From contig NZ_LLZN01000064.1 in NCBI RefSeq assembly GCF_001509795.1, forward strand, positions 1-64,000: DNA of 64,000 bases, written 5' to 3'. Origin of the DNA: Streptomyces sp. NRRL WC-3605. GTDB lineage: Bacteria; Actinomycetota; Actinomycetes; Streptomycetales; Streptomycetaceae. A model generated the notes under the pieces. It made no database searches. It was not told where the DNA came from and saw only the letters and a program-made list of their open reading frames with translations. Position 1 is the first letter of the stretch, and the number at the start of each line of letters is the position of its first letter. A program made the translations under genes and the position numbers. This document shows positions 1 through 7,849 of this stretch, piece after piece.

Positions 1-222
1 CCGCCGGTGCGCAAGGCGGCCCCTGTCCCGGCGCCCCCGCCCAAGCCCAAGCCGAAAACTCCGCCGCCCGCGCCCGAGCCCAGCCCGACCCGCGTCCACT
101 ACCCGCCGCACCGCGCCGCGCCGCAGCGGCAGGCGGCGAGCAGCGCCCCGTCACCCCTGATCTTCGTCCTGCTGATCGCGGTCCCCGCCATCGCGGCGGT
201 CGCCGCCCTGCGCCCCCGCTGA
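1..222 (+). CDS. 3' end of a proline-rich protein with a C-terminal membrane anchor (partial)
   Basis: The reading frame is open at the left edge, so this is the tail of a gene that begins outside the window. The visible 73 codons encode a Pro/Ala/Lys-rich stretch followed by one hydrophobic segment (about the last 22 residues) and a short Arg-containing end. That is the layout of a surface or tail-anchored protein with a Pro-rich linker. The next gene starts 17 bases downstream on the same strand, so the two probably form an operon. The function cannot be named from the tail alone. Confidence 0.6.
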   Translation, partial: PPVRKAAPVPAPPPKPKPKTPPPAPEPSPTRVHYPPHRAAPQRQAASSAPSPLIFVLLIAVPAIAAVAALRPR

Positions 223-239
223 CCCCCTGGAGGATCCCC

Positions 240-1004
240 TTGCCGGAATGGCTTGTTCTCACCCTCGCGATGCTGGCCGCCTGCGGCGTGGTGGTGATCA
301 TCACCCTCGTGCGGCACAAGACCGCCCCCGAGGACGAGGACCCCTCCGAGACCCCGGACGTCATCGAGTACATGACGATGTGGATCGGCGTGGTGTACGC
401 CATCGTCCTGGGTCTGGCCATCGCGGGCGTCTGGGAGGGCCGCAGCGCCGCCCAGGACCACGTGCAGGCGGAGGCCGTGGCGCTGCACGAGATCACCGAG
501 CGCGTCCGCGTCTATCCACCCGAGGTGCGCGACCGCATTCGGGAGGATGTCAACGCCTATGTCGGACACGTCGTCACCACCGAGTGGAAGGCCATGGCGG
601 ACGACGGCGAGCTCACCGACCGCGGCACCGCGCTGTTCCAGCGTCTGCGGGAGGACGTCACCGACTACGAGCCGAGGTCGGACTTCGAGGCCCAGGCGTA
701 CCAGCCGCTCGTCGACCAGGTGACCGCGGCCGACCAGGCGCGGATCGCCCGCGGCGACTCCACCGGCGCGACCATGCCGGGCGTGGTGTGGTTCGGGCTG
801 CTGGCCGGGGCGGTGATCACCATCGGCATGGTGTTCGCCCTGCAGATCCGGCGCACTCCCCGTGAGCTGATCCTCGCCGGGCTGTTCTCCGCGCTGATCG
901 CGTTCCTGCTCTTTCTGATCTGGGACTTCGACTCCCCGTACAACCACGGGGCCGCCGACGCGGCGCAGCCGTTCCTCGACCTGTTCCCGGGCGCCAAGGG
1001 CTGA
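240..1004 (+). CDS. DUF4239-like (bestrophin-like) integral membrane protein
   Basis: This 254-aa protein has an N-terminal hydrophobic helix, a second helix near residues 45-65, a soluble charged region of about 100 residues, and two hydrophobic helices near residues 178-225. This is the usual topology of DUF4239 proteins, a family of unknown role sometimes called bestrophin-like. I chose the TTG start at 240 because a GGAGG ribosome site sits directly upstream and the protein begins with a membrane helix. It follows the preceding Pro-rich gene by 17 bases. The family assignment is by recognition only; no transport activity is claimed. Confidence 0.7.
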   Translation: MPEWLVLTLAMLAACGVVVIITLVRHKTAPEDEDPSETPDVIEYMTMWIGVVYAIVLGLAIAGVWEGRSAAQDHVQAEAVALHEITERVRVYPPEVRDRIREDVNAYVGHVVTTEWKAMADDGELTDRGTALFQRLREDVTDYEPRSDFEAQAYQPLVDQVTAADQARIARGDSTGATMPGVVWFGLLAGAVITIGMVFALQIRRTPRELILAGLFSALIAFLLFLIWDFDSPYNHGAADAAQPFLDLFPGAKG

Positions 1005-1109
1005 CGCGCCCTCACTCCGCCGCAGCGCCGGGGGACGCACGCCGCCGCACCGGCCGCGTCGCCCGGCCGCAGCAACGCGTTCCCCCGAGCGGCCCTCACG
1101 GTTGCCCCA

Positions 1110-1158
1110 TTCGTACGACAGCGATCGCGCAGGTGTGCGCACGTTCCTAGCGTTCCGG
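1110..1158 (+). promoter_or_regulatory. Upstream element shared with the sortase gene
   Basis: TTCGTA at 1110 and TAGCGTTCCGG at 1148 are separated by the same distance (38 bases start to start) as an identical pair upstream of the sortase gene at 2569 and 2607. TAGCGT could act as a -10 box. Shared motifs with identical spacing suggest that the small secreted protein and the sortase are transcribed together by one form of RNA polymerase. No sigma factor is assigned. Confidence 0.5.
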
Positions 1159-1229
1159 ACATCGAGGTGCGTGTCCGGCGCAGACGGAGGAAGGTCCGTC
1201 GCCGCTCCTCGGGGACCGGGAGGAACACC

Positions 1230-1742
1230 ATGCGAGCGATACGTGTCGCGTCGGCCGCGCTTCTGGGCTTCGGCGCCCTCGCCGCGACCGCGCCGGCCGC
1301 CCACGCGAGCGGCGACGACTCGGGCTTCTGGGCCAGGGTGGTGCCCTCCGTCGTGGAGCCCGGCGGACAGGTCAGGCTGCACGCCAACGGCTGCGAGCAG
1401 AGCGTGACCGTGGCGTCCGGGGTCTTCGACACGGTCGTGATCCCCCGGTGGCGGACCACGGCACGGGTCACCGTCGACCGGGACGCGAAGCGGGGCGCGG
1501 TGTACGAGGTGTCGTTCTACTGCGGCACGTTCTGGCAGAGCGCCGACCTCCGGATCGCCGGCGGCCGGCCCGATCCGGGGCACCGGCCCGGCCTCCCGGA
1601 CAAGGGCGTCAAGGCGGGTGCGGGCGGGACGTTCGCCGGCTTCGACCTCAAGGAGATCGGTCTGGGCGCCGCCCTGGTCGCCGGCGCGATCGGCACCGCG
1701 TACCACCTCTCCCGGCGGCGCGCCGACGAGAGCGACGCCTGA
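1230..1742 (+). CDS. Small secreted protein with LPxxG-like motif and C-terminal anchor; candidate sortase substrate
   Basis: This 170-aa protein has a signal peptide (Arg-containing n-region, hydrophobic core, AHA cleavage site near residue 27), a compact extracellular domain with two Cys, then LPDKG at about residues 122-126, a hydrophobic helix near 143-160 and a terminal Arg cluster followed by an acidic tail. That order resembles a cell-wall sorting signal, although the motif is LPDKG rather than LPxTG. I chose ATG 1230, which follows an AGGA-type site; an upstream in-frame ATG would add an implausible Arg-rich extension ahead of the signal peptide. The class F sortase gene lies about 0.9 kb downstream. 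The protein is otherwise uncharacterised. Confidence 0.7.
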   Translation: MRAIRVASAALLGFGALAATAPAAHASGDDSGFWARVVPSVVEPGGQVRLHANGCEQSVTVASGVFDTVVIPRWRTTARVTVDRDAKRGAVYEVSFYCGTFWQSADLRIAGGRPDPGHRPGLPDKGVKAGAGGTFAGFDLKEIGLGAALVAGAIGTAYHLSRRRADESDA

Positions 1743-1759
1743 CTCCGCCCCTTCGCAGG

Positions 1760-1812
1760 CCACGGACCTTCGCCCCGGCCCCCCTCGTAGGGGCCGGGGC
1801 GAAGGTCCGTGG
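1760..1812. terminator. Bidirectional terminator, 23-bp perfect stem
   Basis: Two perfectly complementary 23-base arms (1760-1782 and 1790-1812) enclose a 7-base loop between the convergent genes ending at 1742 and 1844. The stem is long and GC-rich without a U tract, as is common for Streptomyces terminators. Confidence 0.85.
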
Positions 1813-1843
1813 ACGCGCATGCGTCGGCCGAAGGGGTGGCCGG

Positions 1844-2332
1844 TCAGATCTGCCTCTCCGCCCGGCGCCGCATCCAGAACACGCCGCCGCCCGCGAGGGC
1901 CGCCGCGATGAGGCCGCCGCCGATGGCCATGTCGGTCGGCGTCGCCCCCGTAGACGAGCTGCCGCCGAGGCCGCCGCGGACACCGCCGACGACGGTGAAG
2001 GCGGCGGGGTTCGTCAGGGTCCGGCCGCCGCAGTTGACGGTGATGCTGTGCGAGCCCGGGCGGGCCTTGTGGTCGACGGTCGCGGTGCCCCGGGCGGTGC
2101 TGCCGCCGGTCGGCGACAGTGTGGTGGGACGGAACGCGTCCGAGGTCGCGGTGCCGCCCGAGTGGCAGCCGTCGACGGTGATGGTGAGCTGTCCGCCGCG
2201 GGCGATGACGCTGGGCAGCGCCACGATGTTGCTGGGGCCGGGCATGCCGTCCCGCGCGACGGCCGCCGGGGCGGCGACGCCGAGAGCGGCAACCGCGGTG
2301 GCAGCGGCCGCCAGGGTACGTGTGGTACGCAT
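1844..2332 (-). CDS. Small secreted, C-terminally anchored protein; second candidate surface protein of the sortase module
   Basis: This 162-aa protein has an N-terminal signal peptide (cleavage near VAR, residue 26), an extracellular domain with two Cys, a Gly/Ser/Thr-rich linker, a hydrophobic helix near the C-terminus and a final Arg-rich tail. It resembles the protein at 1230-1742 in size and layout, and both have a PGG/RGGQ-type segment early in the mature domain. No clear LPxTG motif is present. I chose the ATG at 2332 because GGAGG lies just upstream and the signal peptide begins there. It is convergent with the other small secreted gene. Its function is unknown; a coat or sortase-linked surface role is inferred from context. 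Confidence 0.7.
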   Translation of the reverse strand: MRTTRTLAAAATAVAALGVAAPAAVARDGMPGPSNIVALPSVIARGGQLTITVDGCHSGGTATSDAFRPTTLSPTGGSTARGTATVDHKARPGSHSITVNCGGRTLTNPAAFTVVGGVRGGLGGSSSTGATPTDMAIGGGLIAAALAGGGVFWMRRRAERQI

Positions 2333-2568
2333 GTGATCCTCCGCGGAAGACGCCCCGGGTCCCGTCCCCGGTCCGATCGGCGAGAAAGCGCCTCCCAGAA
2401 AGACCCTCAGATGCCCTGCCCGGGGCCGCATTTCGGCGCTGGTCCGTCCTGGTGAGGGGACACGCCGGGCGACCGCCCCGGGTGAACGATCACCGCAGGT
2501 CACGCACCGTCAGAATTTCTCGGGGGCCCGCACCTCGTATGGCGCACCGAAAATCGCCGCACCACCCG

Positions 2569-2617
2569 TTCGTATCCGCCCCGTCGCCGCCCGACCGCGG
2601 GGGACTTAGCGTTCCGG
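2569..2617 (+). promoter_or_regulatory. Upstream element of the sortase gene (second copy)
   Basis: TTCGTA (2569-2574) and TAGCGTTCCGG (2607-2617) repeat the motif pair and exact 38-base spacing found upstream of the secreted protein at 1230. It ends 46 bases before the proposed sortase start. Confidence 0.5.
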
Positions 2618-2663
2618 TATGCGCGAAAGACACGGCGACGGCCGGGTCGAGAGGGGTAGCCGA

Positions 2664-3323
2664 ATGTCTGGGTCCGAGCTGGAGCAAGCGGAGGCGCGAC
2701 GCAGGACGCGCGCTCCCTGGGGCGTCATAGCGCTGGTGCTGCTGACCGGTCTCGCGCTCATCCGCAACGGGTCCGGCGAGTTCGACGTCGGCCCGCCCCA
2801 GCCGGCGTCGGCGGCCGCGGCCGACAGCCATCTGCCCGGCCGGCTCGCGAAGTCCGTGCGGCCCCTGCCGTACGCCATGCCGAACCGGGTGCGGATCCCC
2901 GGCATCCAGGTGGACGCGCCGATCATCCCCGTCGGGCTGGACGCGGACGGCTGGGTCGCCGCGCCGCCGCCGGAGGACCCGAACCTCGCGGGGTGGTTCA
3001 CCGGTTCGGTGACGCCGGGCGAGAAGGGCACCGCGGTCGTCGTCGGACACGTCGACAACACCCAGGGACCGGCGGTGTTCTACGGACTGGGGTCGCTGGA
3101 GAAGGGCAAGCGCGTCGAGATCGCCCGCGAGGACGGCAAGACGGCCGTCTTCCAGATCTACGGCATCGAGGTGTTCGAGAAGAACGACTTCCCCGGCGAC
3201 CGGGTGTACGCCTCGAAGGGCACCGCCGAGCTGCGGGTCATCACCTGCGGCGGCGGCTTCACGAAGCAGAGCGGCTACGACGGGAACGTGGTCGTCTTCG
3301 CCGGCCTGGTCGAGGTCCGCTGA
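2664..3323 (+). CDS. Class F sortase
   Basis: This 219-aa protein has an N-terminal membrane helix (about residues 18-34) and a sortase domain from about residue 70. Catalytic His129 is in GHVD and Cys195 is in ITCGG, the typical class F/E actinobacterial pattern. Sortases join sorting-signal proteins to the cell envelope. The Arg expected a few residues after the catalytic Cys is not obvious; the segment reads GYDGN. Start ATG 2664 follows a GAGGGG sequence; a farther in-frame ATG at 2619 would add 15 residues. Flanking small anchored proteins and the shared upstream element suggest they are its substrates, but this is inference. Confidence 0.88.
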   Translation: MSGSELEQAEARRRTRAPWGVIALVLLTGLALIRNGSGEFDVGPPQPASAAAADSHLPGRLAKSVRPLPYAMPNRVRIPGIQVDAPIIPVGLDADGWVAAPPPEDPNLAGWFTGSVTPGEKGTAVVVGHVDNTQGPAVFYGLGSLEKGKRVEIAREDGKTAVFQIYGIEVFEKNDFPGDRVYASKGTAELRVITCGGGFTKQSGYDGNVVVFAGLVEVR

Positions 3324-3345
3324 GGAACCCCGGCCGGCCGGAGGG

Positions 3346-3370
3346 CCCGCGGCGTCAGACGAGCCGCGGG
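3346..3370. terminator. Short hairpin between convergent sortase and deacetylase genes
   Basis: CCCGCGGC (3346-3353) pairs with GCCGCGGG (3363-3370). The stem overlaps the 3' end of the deacetylase coding region and could terminate sortase transcription. Confidence 0.45.
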
Positions 3371-4206
3371 TCGGGGACGGTCAGGTGGTAGCCGGCGTCC
3401 AGCAGCTCCGGCAGATAGGTCCGCAGGGCCGCGACGCTCTGCGAACGGTCGCCCCCGGCGTCGTGCGAGAGCACCACGACGCCGGGGGCGGCGCCGCCCC
3501 GCACCGCGTGGACGATCCTCCGGGTGCCCGGCGTGGTCCAGTCGAGGGTGTCCACGGTCCACGCCAGGGGCTCCATGCCCAGGTCGGCGCCGAGCTGGAA
3601 GGCGGTCCGGTTCCAGGCGCCGTAGGGGGCGCGGAACCAGGCGGGGCGCTCGCCGCAGGCGTCCTCGACGACGTCGCTGGTGCGTTCCATCTCCTCGCGC
3701 ATCCGGCGGCGGCTGAGCCGGGTCAGCAGCGGGTGGGACCAGGTGTGGTTGCCGACGACATGGCCCTCGTCGGCCATGCGGGCCACGAGGTCCTTGTTGT
3801 AGTCGGCCATCTCGCCGCACACGAAGAACGTGGCGCGCACGTCGTAGGCGCGCAGGGTGTCCAGGACGTGCGGGGTGTAGCGGGGGTCGGGACCGTCGTC
3901 GAAGGTCAGCAGCATGGTGCGGCCGCGTCCCGGCATCCGCAGCAGGGGCGCGTGCCGCACGAGCGGCCGGTGGGGGGCCGCCCGGGGTGGGCCGTATCCG
4001 GTCAGGGGCCGCAGGCGGTAGGAGTTCGGTTTCTGGGCGGGACGGGCCGGGGGGCCCGCGGCCGGGGCGGCGGCCCGGACGGGTCCGTCGTCGCCCGCGA
4101 CCGCCGCGAGGACCCCGGCGGTGCCGGCGGCCGAGACGGCGGCGGCTCCGGCGAACAGCAGACGGCGGCGGGTGAGCAGACGCGGGGGCAGCTGATCCTT
4201 CGTCAT
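3355..4206 (-). CDS. Secreted polysaccharide deacetylase (NodB domain, CE4)
   Basis: This 283-aa protein starts with a twin-arginine-like signal (RRRLLFAG) and a hydrophobic stretch. The NodB domain carries the expected CE4 motifs in order: TFDDGPD (catalytic base Asp and metal Asp), HTWSHP (metal His pair), RAPYGAWN, a DTLDW segment and LSHD near the C-terminus. Such enzymes remove N-acetyl groups from peptidoglycan or other cell-surface amino sugars. It converges with the sortase gene, which fits a cell-envelope module. A MITE-like element lies upstream, between this gene and the universal stress gene. The substrate is not predictable from sequence. Confidence 0.88.
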   Translation of the reverse strand: MTKDQLPPRLLTRRRLLFAGAAAVSAAGTAGVLAAVAGDDGPVRAAAPAAGPPARPAQKPNSYRLRPLTGYGPPRAAPHRPLVRHAPLLRMPGRGRTMLLTFDDGPDPRYTPHVLDTLRAYDVRATFFVCGEMADYNKDLVARMADEGHVVGNHTWSHPLLTRLSRRRMREEMERTSDVVEDACGERPAWFRAPYGAWNRTAFQLGADLGMEPLAWTVDTLDWTTPGTRRIVHAVRGGAAPGVVVLSHDAGGDRSQSVAALRTYLPELLDAGYHLTVPDPRLV

Positions 4207-4342
4207 GACTCATGGGTCGCCCGGCCGCGGACCGGCGCACCAGTGCGGCACCGGGACGGCGGCATCGAAGCACCCGGGCGGCCGAGCCCGTGGCGCCCTC
4301 CCCCCCCCGGGCGGTCTCCACGGTGGCGGTCATGCTTCGGCT

Positions 4343-4513
4343 CCAGGGGGTCTCTTGTCGATCGGGCCGGGTCAGCTCCCGGTGTCTGGTGCCGTGCGTC
4401 GCAAGGCGGAGAGGGGAGTCGATGCGGCGCATCGGCGACCGACGACAACGCGGCGAGGCGCGGGTGCCAGGCGCCGGGAGCTGACCCGGCCTGATCGGCA
4501 AGACACCCCCTAG
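4343..4513. mobile_element. MITE-like palindromic element, copy 1
   Basis: The 171-bp element begins CCAGGGGGTCTCTTG and ends CAAGACACCCCCTAG. Inside the ends, a 34-base arm beginning at GATCGGGCC pairs with the opposite arm with only a few mismatches. No transposase is encoded. A near copy lies at 40310-40511 and a diverged relative at 31510-31690. Ends at CTAG-like sites suggest TA/CTAG-targeting transposition as in IS630-type elements; this is inference. A further TIR-like stretch continues past the right end (4510-4525). Confidence 0.8.
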
Positions 4514-4581
4514 GGGGTCTCCTCGCCCGTCGAGCGGCCTGCCCGGCGGGCGGAGCAGGTGCTTCCGATAGCCTCCGTGCC

Positions 4582-5043
4582 GTGACGGAACAGGACGCGC
4601 AGCGGTTCGAGCGGGGTACCGACGGGCCCAAGGTCATCGTGGTCGGCGTGGACGGCTCGGACTCGTCGCTGCGCGCGACGGCCTACGCCGCGGGGCTGGC
4701 CCGCCGGCAGCGGGCGCTGCTCGCCCTCGTGTACGTGCAGCCGGTGGTGACGGCGGGGGTCGCGCTCGGGGCGCCGGTCGGGGAGACGACGGACGAGATC
4801 GCCGAGGAGCTGATCGCCTATCTCCGGGAGGGGACCGAGCGCGTGAAGGGGATATTCGATCTGCGCTGGGAGTTCCACACCTTCCGCGGCGACCCGTACG
4901 GCGGCCTGGTGAAGGCGGCGGACGAACTGAAGGCGGACGCGGTGGTGGTGGGCGCCTCGGAGCAGGCCGGGCACCGGATCGTCGGCTCGGTGGCGGTACG
5001 GCTGGTCAAGGCCGGGCGCTGGCCGGTGACCGTGGTGCCGTAG
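4582..5043 (+). CDS. Universal stress protein (UspA family)
   Basis: This 153-aa single-domain Usp has the N-terminal VVGVDGSDSS strand-loop (nucleotide-binding Asp) and, near the C-terminus, VVGASEQAGHR followed by a GS-containing turn, a recognisable but imperfect version of the ATP-binding G-x2-G-x9-G(S/T) signature. Usp proteins act in the cytoplasm under starvation, dormancy or redox stress. GTG 4582 is the only sensible start. It lies just right of MITE copy 1, so its promoter may sit in or next to that element. It converges with the hydrolase gene ending at 5063. Confidence 0.85.
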   Translation: MTEQDAQRFERGTDGPKVIVVGVDGSDSSLRATAYAAGLARRQRALLALVYVQPVVTAGVALGAPVGETTDEIAEELIAYLREGTERVKGIFDLRWEFHTFRGDPYGGLVKAADELKADAVVVGASEQAGHRIVGSVAVRLVKAGRWPVTVVP

Positions 5044-5062
5044 CCGCCGGGCCGGGACGCCG

Positions 5063-5878
5063 TCAGAGGGTGCGCAGGAAGTCGAGCACGATCGCGTTGA
5101 AGTCGTCCGGCTTCTCCATGTGGAGGTAGTGGCCGACGCCGTCGATGGTGGCGGTGCGGCCGTGCGGGACGGCTCGGGCGAGCCGTTCGGCGGCGTCGAG
5201 CATGTCGGCGGGCTCCAGGGAGCCGTTGAGGGCGAGGAGCGGGACGTCGAGCTGGGGCAGCCGGGCCCAGGAGCCGGTCACCGGTACGAGGTGGTCCTTC
5301 TCGTCCGGGGTGTGTTTGGAGATGGTGTGCAGGGCCATCTCGCGCAGGCGCCGGGCGATCTCCGGGTCGACGTCGGCGGCGTCGCGGTGCTCGCCGGGGA
5401 TGACGCGCAGGAAGGCCCGCAGCCAGCCCTCGATGTCGCCGGCGCCGAGGGTGCGCGCGTACTCGGCCTGGATGCCCTTGGTCCACGGGTCGGTGTAGGT
5501 GAAGTCGCCGGTGGCGGCTCCGCAGGTGACCACGGCGCGGACGAGTTCCGGGTGTTCCAGGGCGGTGTCGGTGGCGACGACGCCGCCCATGGAGACGCCG
5601 ACGAGGACGGCGGGGCCGGTGCCGAGGTGGCGCAGCAGGGCGGCGAGGTCGTCGGCCCAGCGGAACGGCTTCGTGGCGTTGGCGGAGAGGCCGTGGCCGC
5701 GTACGTCGGGGGCGATCACCCGGTGGTGGGCGGCGAGCGCCGGTATCTGGCCGGTGAAGGCGCGGTGGTCGACGTAGCCGGGGTGGACGAGGACCACGGG
5801 GTCGCCGGAGCCGGTGTCGAGGTAGGCGAGGTCGCCGTCGGCCGAGGCGAAGTAGCGGGGTTCCACAGCAGCTGTCAT
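5063..5878 (-). CDS. Alpha/beta-fold hydrolase
   Basis: This 271-aa enzyme shows the alpha/beta-hydrolase set: oxyanion-hole VHPG (residues 31-34), nucleophile elbow GVSMGG with Ser96, and His250 in VGHYLHM; the acid is probably the Asp in the segment before it. The substrate is unknown; relatives hydrolyse esters, lactones or enol-lactones. I chose ATG 5878 because the upstream sequence is the divergent promoter region with the MarR gene. One predicted MarR operator overlaps this start codon, so the gene is very likely repressed by its divergent neighbour. Confidence 0.85.
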   Translation of the reverse strand: MTAAVEPRYFASADGDLAYLDTGSGDPVVLVHPGYVDHRAFTGQIPALAAHHRVIAPDVRGHGLSANATKPFRWADDLAALLRHLGTGPAVLVGVSMGGVVATDTALEHPELVRAVVTCGAATGDFTYTDPWTKGIQAEYARTLGAGDIEGWLRAFLRVIPGEHRDAADVDPEIARRLREMALHTISKHTPDEKDHLVPVTGSWARLPQLDVPLLALNGSLEPADMLDAAERLARAVPHGRTATIDGVGHYLHMEKPDDFNAIVLDFLRTL

Positions 5879-5925
5879 GACAACCAAGGTGTCATCTTCT
5901 CGCCGTTTTGACAACCGAGGTGTCA
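5878..5925. promoter_or_regulatory. Two 17-bp operator-like repeats in the MarR/hydrolase divergon
   Basis: TGACAACCAAGGTGTCA (5878-5894) and TGACAACCGAGGTGTCA (5909-5925) differ only at the central base. Each is an imperfect palindrome (TGACA arms), and their starts are 31 bases apart, close to three helical turns. The first overlaps the hydrolase start codon and the second lies just before the MarR start, as expected for autoregulation and control of the divergent enzyme. Confidence 0.75.
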
Positions 5926-5935
5926 TGATGGCCGG

Positions 5936-6409
5936 GTGAACGACACCGCGCAGCCCCTTCCCCCCGGCGAGCTGGCCCACCGGCTGACGGAGGTCTTCGA
6001 CCTCGTGGGCCCGCTGTACCGGCTCACCCAGCACAGCGTCGAGCGGGGCGCGGCCGCCGAGGGCCTCACCGTGACGGTCCGGGCGGTCCTGGACCTGCTC
6101 CACCGGCGCGGGCCGCTGACCGTGCCGGCGATGGGCCGCACCCTGGCCGTGAGCCGCCAGTTCGTGCAGCGCACGGTGAACGAGGCCGCGGGGCAGGGAC
6201 TGGTGGAGAGCATCCCGAACCCGGCCCACCAGCGGTCCCCCCTGATCCGGCTCACGGACCCGGGGCGGCGGGCGATCACAGCCGTGCTCGCGCGCGAGCA
6301 CCGCGCGCTGCGCGGGACCGGCGGCGACCTGACGGACGCCGAGGTCTCGGCGTGCGTGCGGGTTCTCGGCGAGCTGGTACGGCTGATGGAACGCGCCGAC
6401 GGCGACTGA
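5936..6409 (+). CDS. MarR-family transcriptional regulator
   Basis: This 157-aa winged-helix protein has the MarR arrangement. N-terminal dimerisation helices are followed by a helix-turn-helix around residues 60-85 (PAMGRTLAVSRQFVQRTVNE), a wing around residues 88-105 and C-terminal helices. Such dimers bind palindromic operators and release on binding small phenolic or oxidant ligands. GTG 5936 is the start; translation begins 11 bases after the second operator-like repeat. It is divergent from the hydrolase, which it probably controls along with itself. The effector is unknown. Confidence 0.88.
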   Translation: MNDTAQPLPPGELAHRLTEVFDLVGPLYRLTQHSVERGAAAEGLTVTVRAVLDLLHRRGPLTVPAMGRTLAVSRQFVQRTVNEAAGQGLVESIPNPAHQRSPLIRLTDPGRRAITAVLAREHRALRGTGGDLTDAEVSACVRVLGELVRLMERADGD

Positions 6410-6491
6410 CCGCGGCGGGGGGCGTATTCCGGAAGTCCTCGGCCGGCTCGCGGCGCCCTCCGGGCGGACGGCGGCCCTCTCGGAACACGCC

Positions 6492-7637
6492 CTACTCCGC
6501 CATCCGCAGGCCGTCCTCCGCCCCGCCCCGGCTCAGGACGACGTCCCGGATGCGGTCGCGCACCCCCTTCAGGTCCGCGCCGCCGGCGATGGCCTGGTTG
6601 AGGTCGACGACCCGGCCCGCGTCCACGTCGAAGACCTGCGGCAGGAACTCGGCCTTCGTCACCTCCCAGCGTCCGCCCTTCTTCTCGGGCGGCACGAAGG
6701 TGAAGCGGCCGAGGGTCGACTCGTTGCCGCGCGGGTCCTGCACGCCCTGGTCGTTGTACATCGCGCCGGCGACCTGGTCGCCCATGCCGTAGACCACCCA
6801 GGTGCCGTTGACCTTCTCGTAGGCCTGCGGGACATGGGCGTGGGTGCCGAGGATCAGGTCGACGTCGGGGCGGTCGCCGGTGCGCGAGGCCGTGAGGTCG
6901 CGGGCCAGGGTCAGCTGCTCGTCGTCCGGGGCGTCCTGCCATTCGGTGCCCCAGTGCAGGGACACCACCACGACGTCGGCTCCGGCCTTCCGGGCGGCGC
7001 GCGCGTCCGCCACGATCTTCTCCTGGTCGATCAGGTTGACCGCCCAGGGCTGCCCGGCGGGCAGCGGGAGGTCGTTGACGCCGTAGGTGTACGCCAGATG
7101 CGCCACCGTGGCCGGGCCTGCCCTCAGCACGGTCGCGGTGCGCGACTCGCCCTCGGCCCGCGCGGTGCCGGCGTGCTTCACCTTCGCCCGGTCGAGGGCG
7201 TTCAGCGTGCGCAGGATGCCGGCCGCCCCGTCGTCGAGGCTGTGGTTGGAGGCCGTCGAGCAGCCGTCGTAGCCGGTGGCGGCGAGCCCCCGGGCGATCT
7301 CGGGCGGCGACTTGAACAGGGGGTAGCCGGTGTACTCGCCGTTCTCGCCGTAGACGGTCTCCATGTGACAGAGCGCCAGGTCGGCGGCGGAGACGACGGG
7401 CTTGACCCCGGCGAGCATCGGACGGAAGTCGTACCCCTTGCCCCCGGCGTCGAAGCGCGCGCGGTCGATGATGGACGTGTGCGGCAGCACGTCGCCGGTG
7501 GCGACGAGCGTGAAGCCGCGGGGACCGGCGGAAGGACCCGGCCGGCCCGCGACCTCGCGGTTGTGGGCCTGGCAGGCGGCGCCTGCGGCGAGGACGGCTG
7601 TGACAGCGATGGCCACAAGCCGACTGCGTGCGATCAT
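6492..7637 (-). CDS. CapA-family (PGA_cap) metallophosphatase-fold protein, secreted
   Basis: This 381-aa protein has a signal peptide with a possible but weak lipobox (GAAC near residue 22). The CapA-like domain shows TGDVLPH, a CHMET-type segment, SNHSLDDG, LHWGTEW and GTHAHVPQ, the conserved Asp/His/Asn metal-ligand blocks of this calcineurin-like fold. The family is named for poly-gamma-glutamate capsule assembly, but in Streptomyces its role is not established. The gene stands alone, divergent from the ECF sigma factor across a 212-base spacer that contains the palindrome CGTATATACG at 7656-7665. Confidence 0.82.
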   Translation of the reverse strand: MIARSRLVAIAVTAVLAAGAACQAHNREVAGRPGPSAGPRGFTLVATGDVLPHTSIIDRARFDAGGKGYDFRPMLAGVKPVVSAADLALCHMETVYGENGEYTGYPLFKSPPEIARGLAATGYDGCSTASNHSLDDGAAGILRTLNALDRAKVKHAGTARAEGESRTATVLRAGPATVAHLAYTYGVNDLPLPAGQPWAVNLIDQEKIVADARAARKAGADVVVVSLHWGTEWQDAPDDEQLTLARDLTASRTGDRPDVDLILGTHAHVPQAYEKVNGTWVVYGMGDQVAGAMYNDQGVQDPRGNESTLGRFTFVPPEKKGGRWEVTKAEFLPQVFDVDAGRVVDLNQAIAGGADLKGVRDRIRDVVLSRGGAEDGLRMAE

Positions 7638-7849
7638 CAGCTCACCCCTTGTGGTCGTATATACGCATCAAATAGGTACGAAGCGGGACACCATCGCAAA
7701 CAATTCGGCCACTCCGATTAGCCCGTCCGCGCACCCGCCGCAGGCGGAAGGGACCGTTCACCGCACCGTTCGCCGACGCGATCGACCGTCCGCCGCAGGC
7801 CGTTGCGCGCGCCCTGTCCCCCGGTCCGGGCTTGCGCTGCGATACGGCC

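Noticed and set aside
99..1820. 573-aa open frame on the minus strand
   Set aside because: Antisense to two plus-strand genes with ribosome sites and to a terminator; composition is Arg/Gly/Pro-rich third-position shadow.
7638..7849. CGTATATACG palindrome as an operator between CapA and ECF genes
   Set aside because: Only 10 bp, AT-rich and single; could be a promoter element. Not strong enough for a feature.
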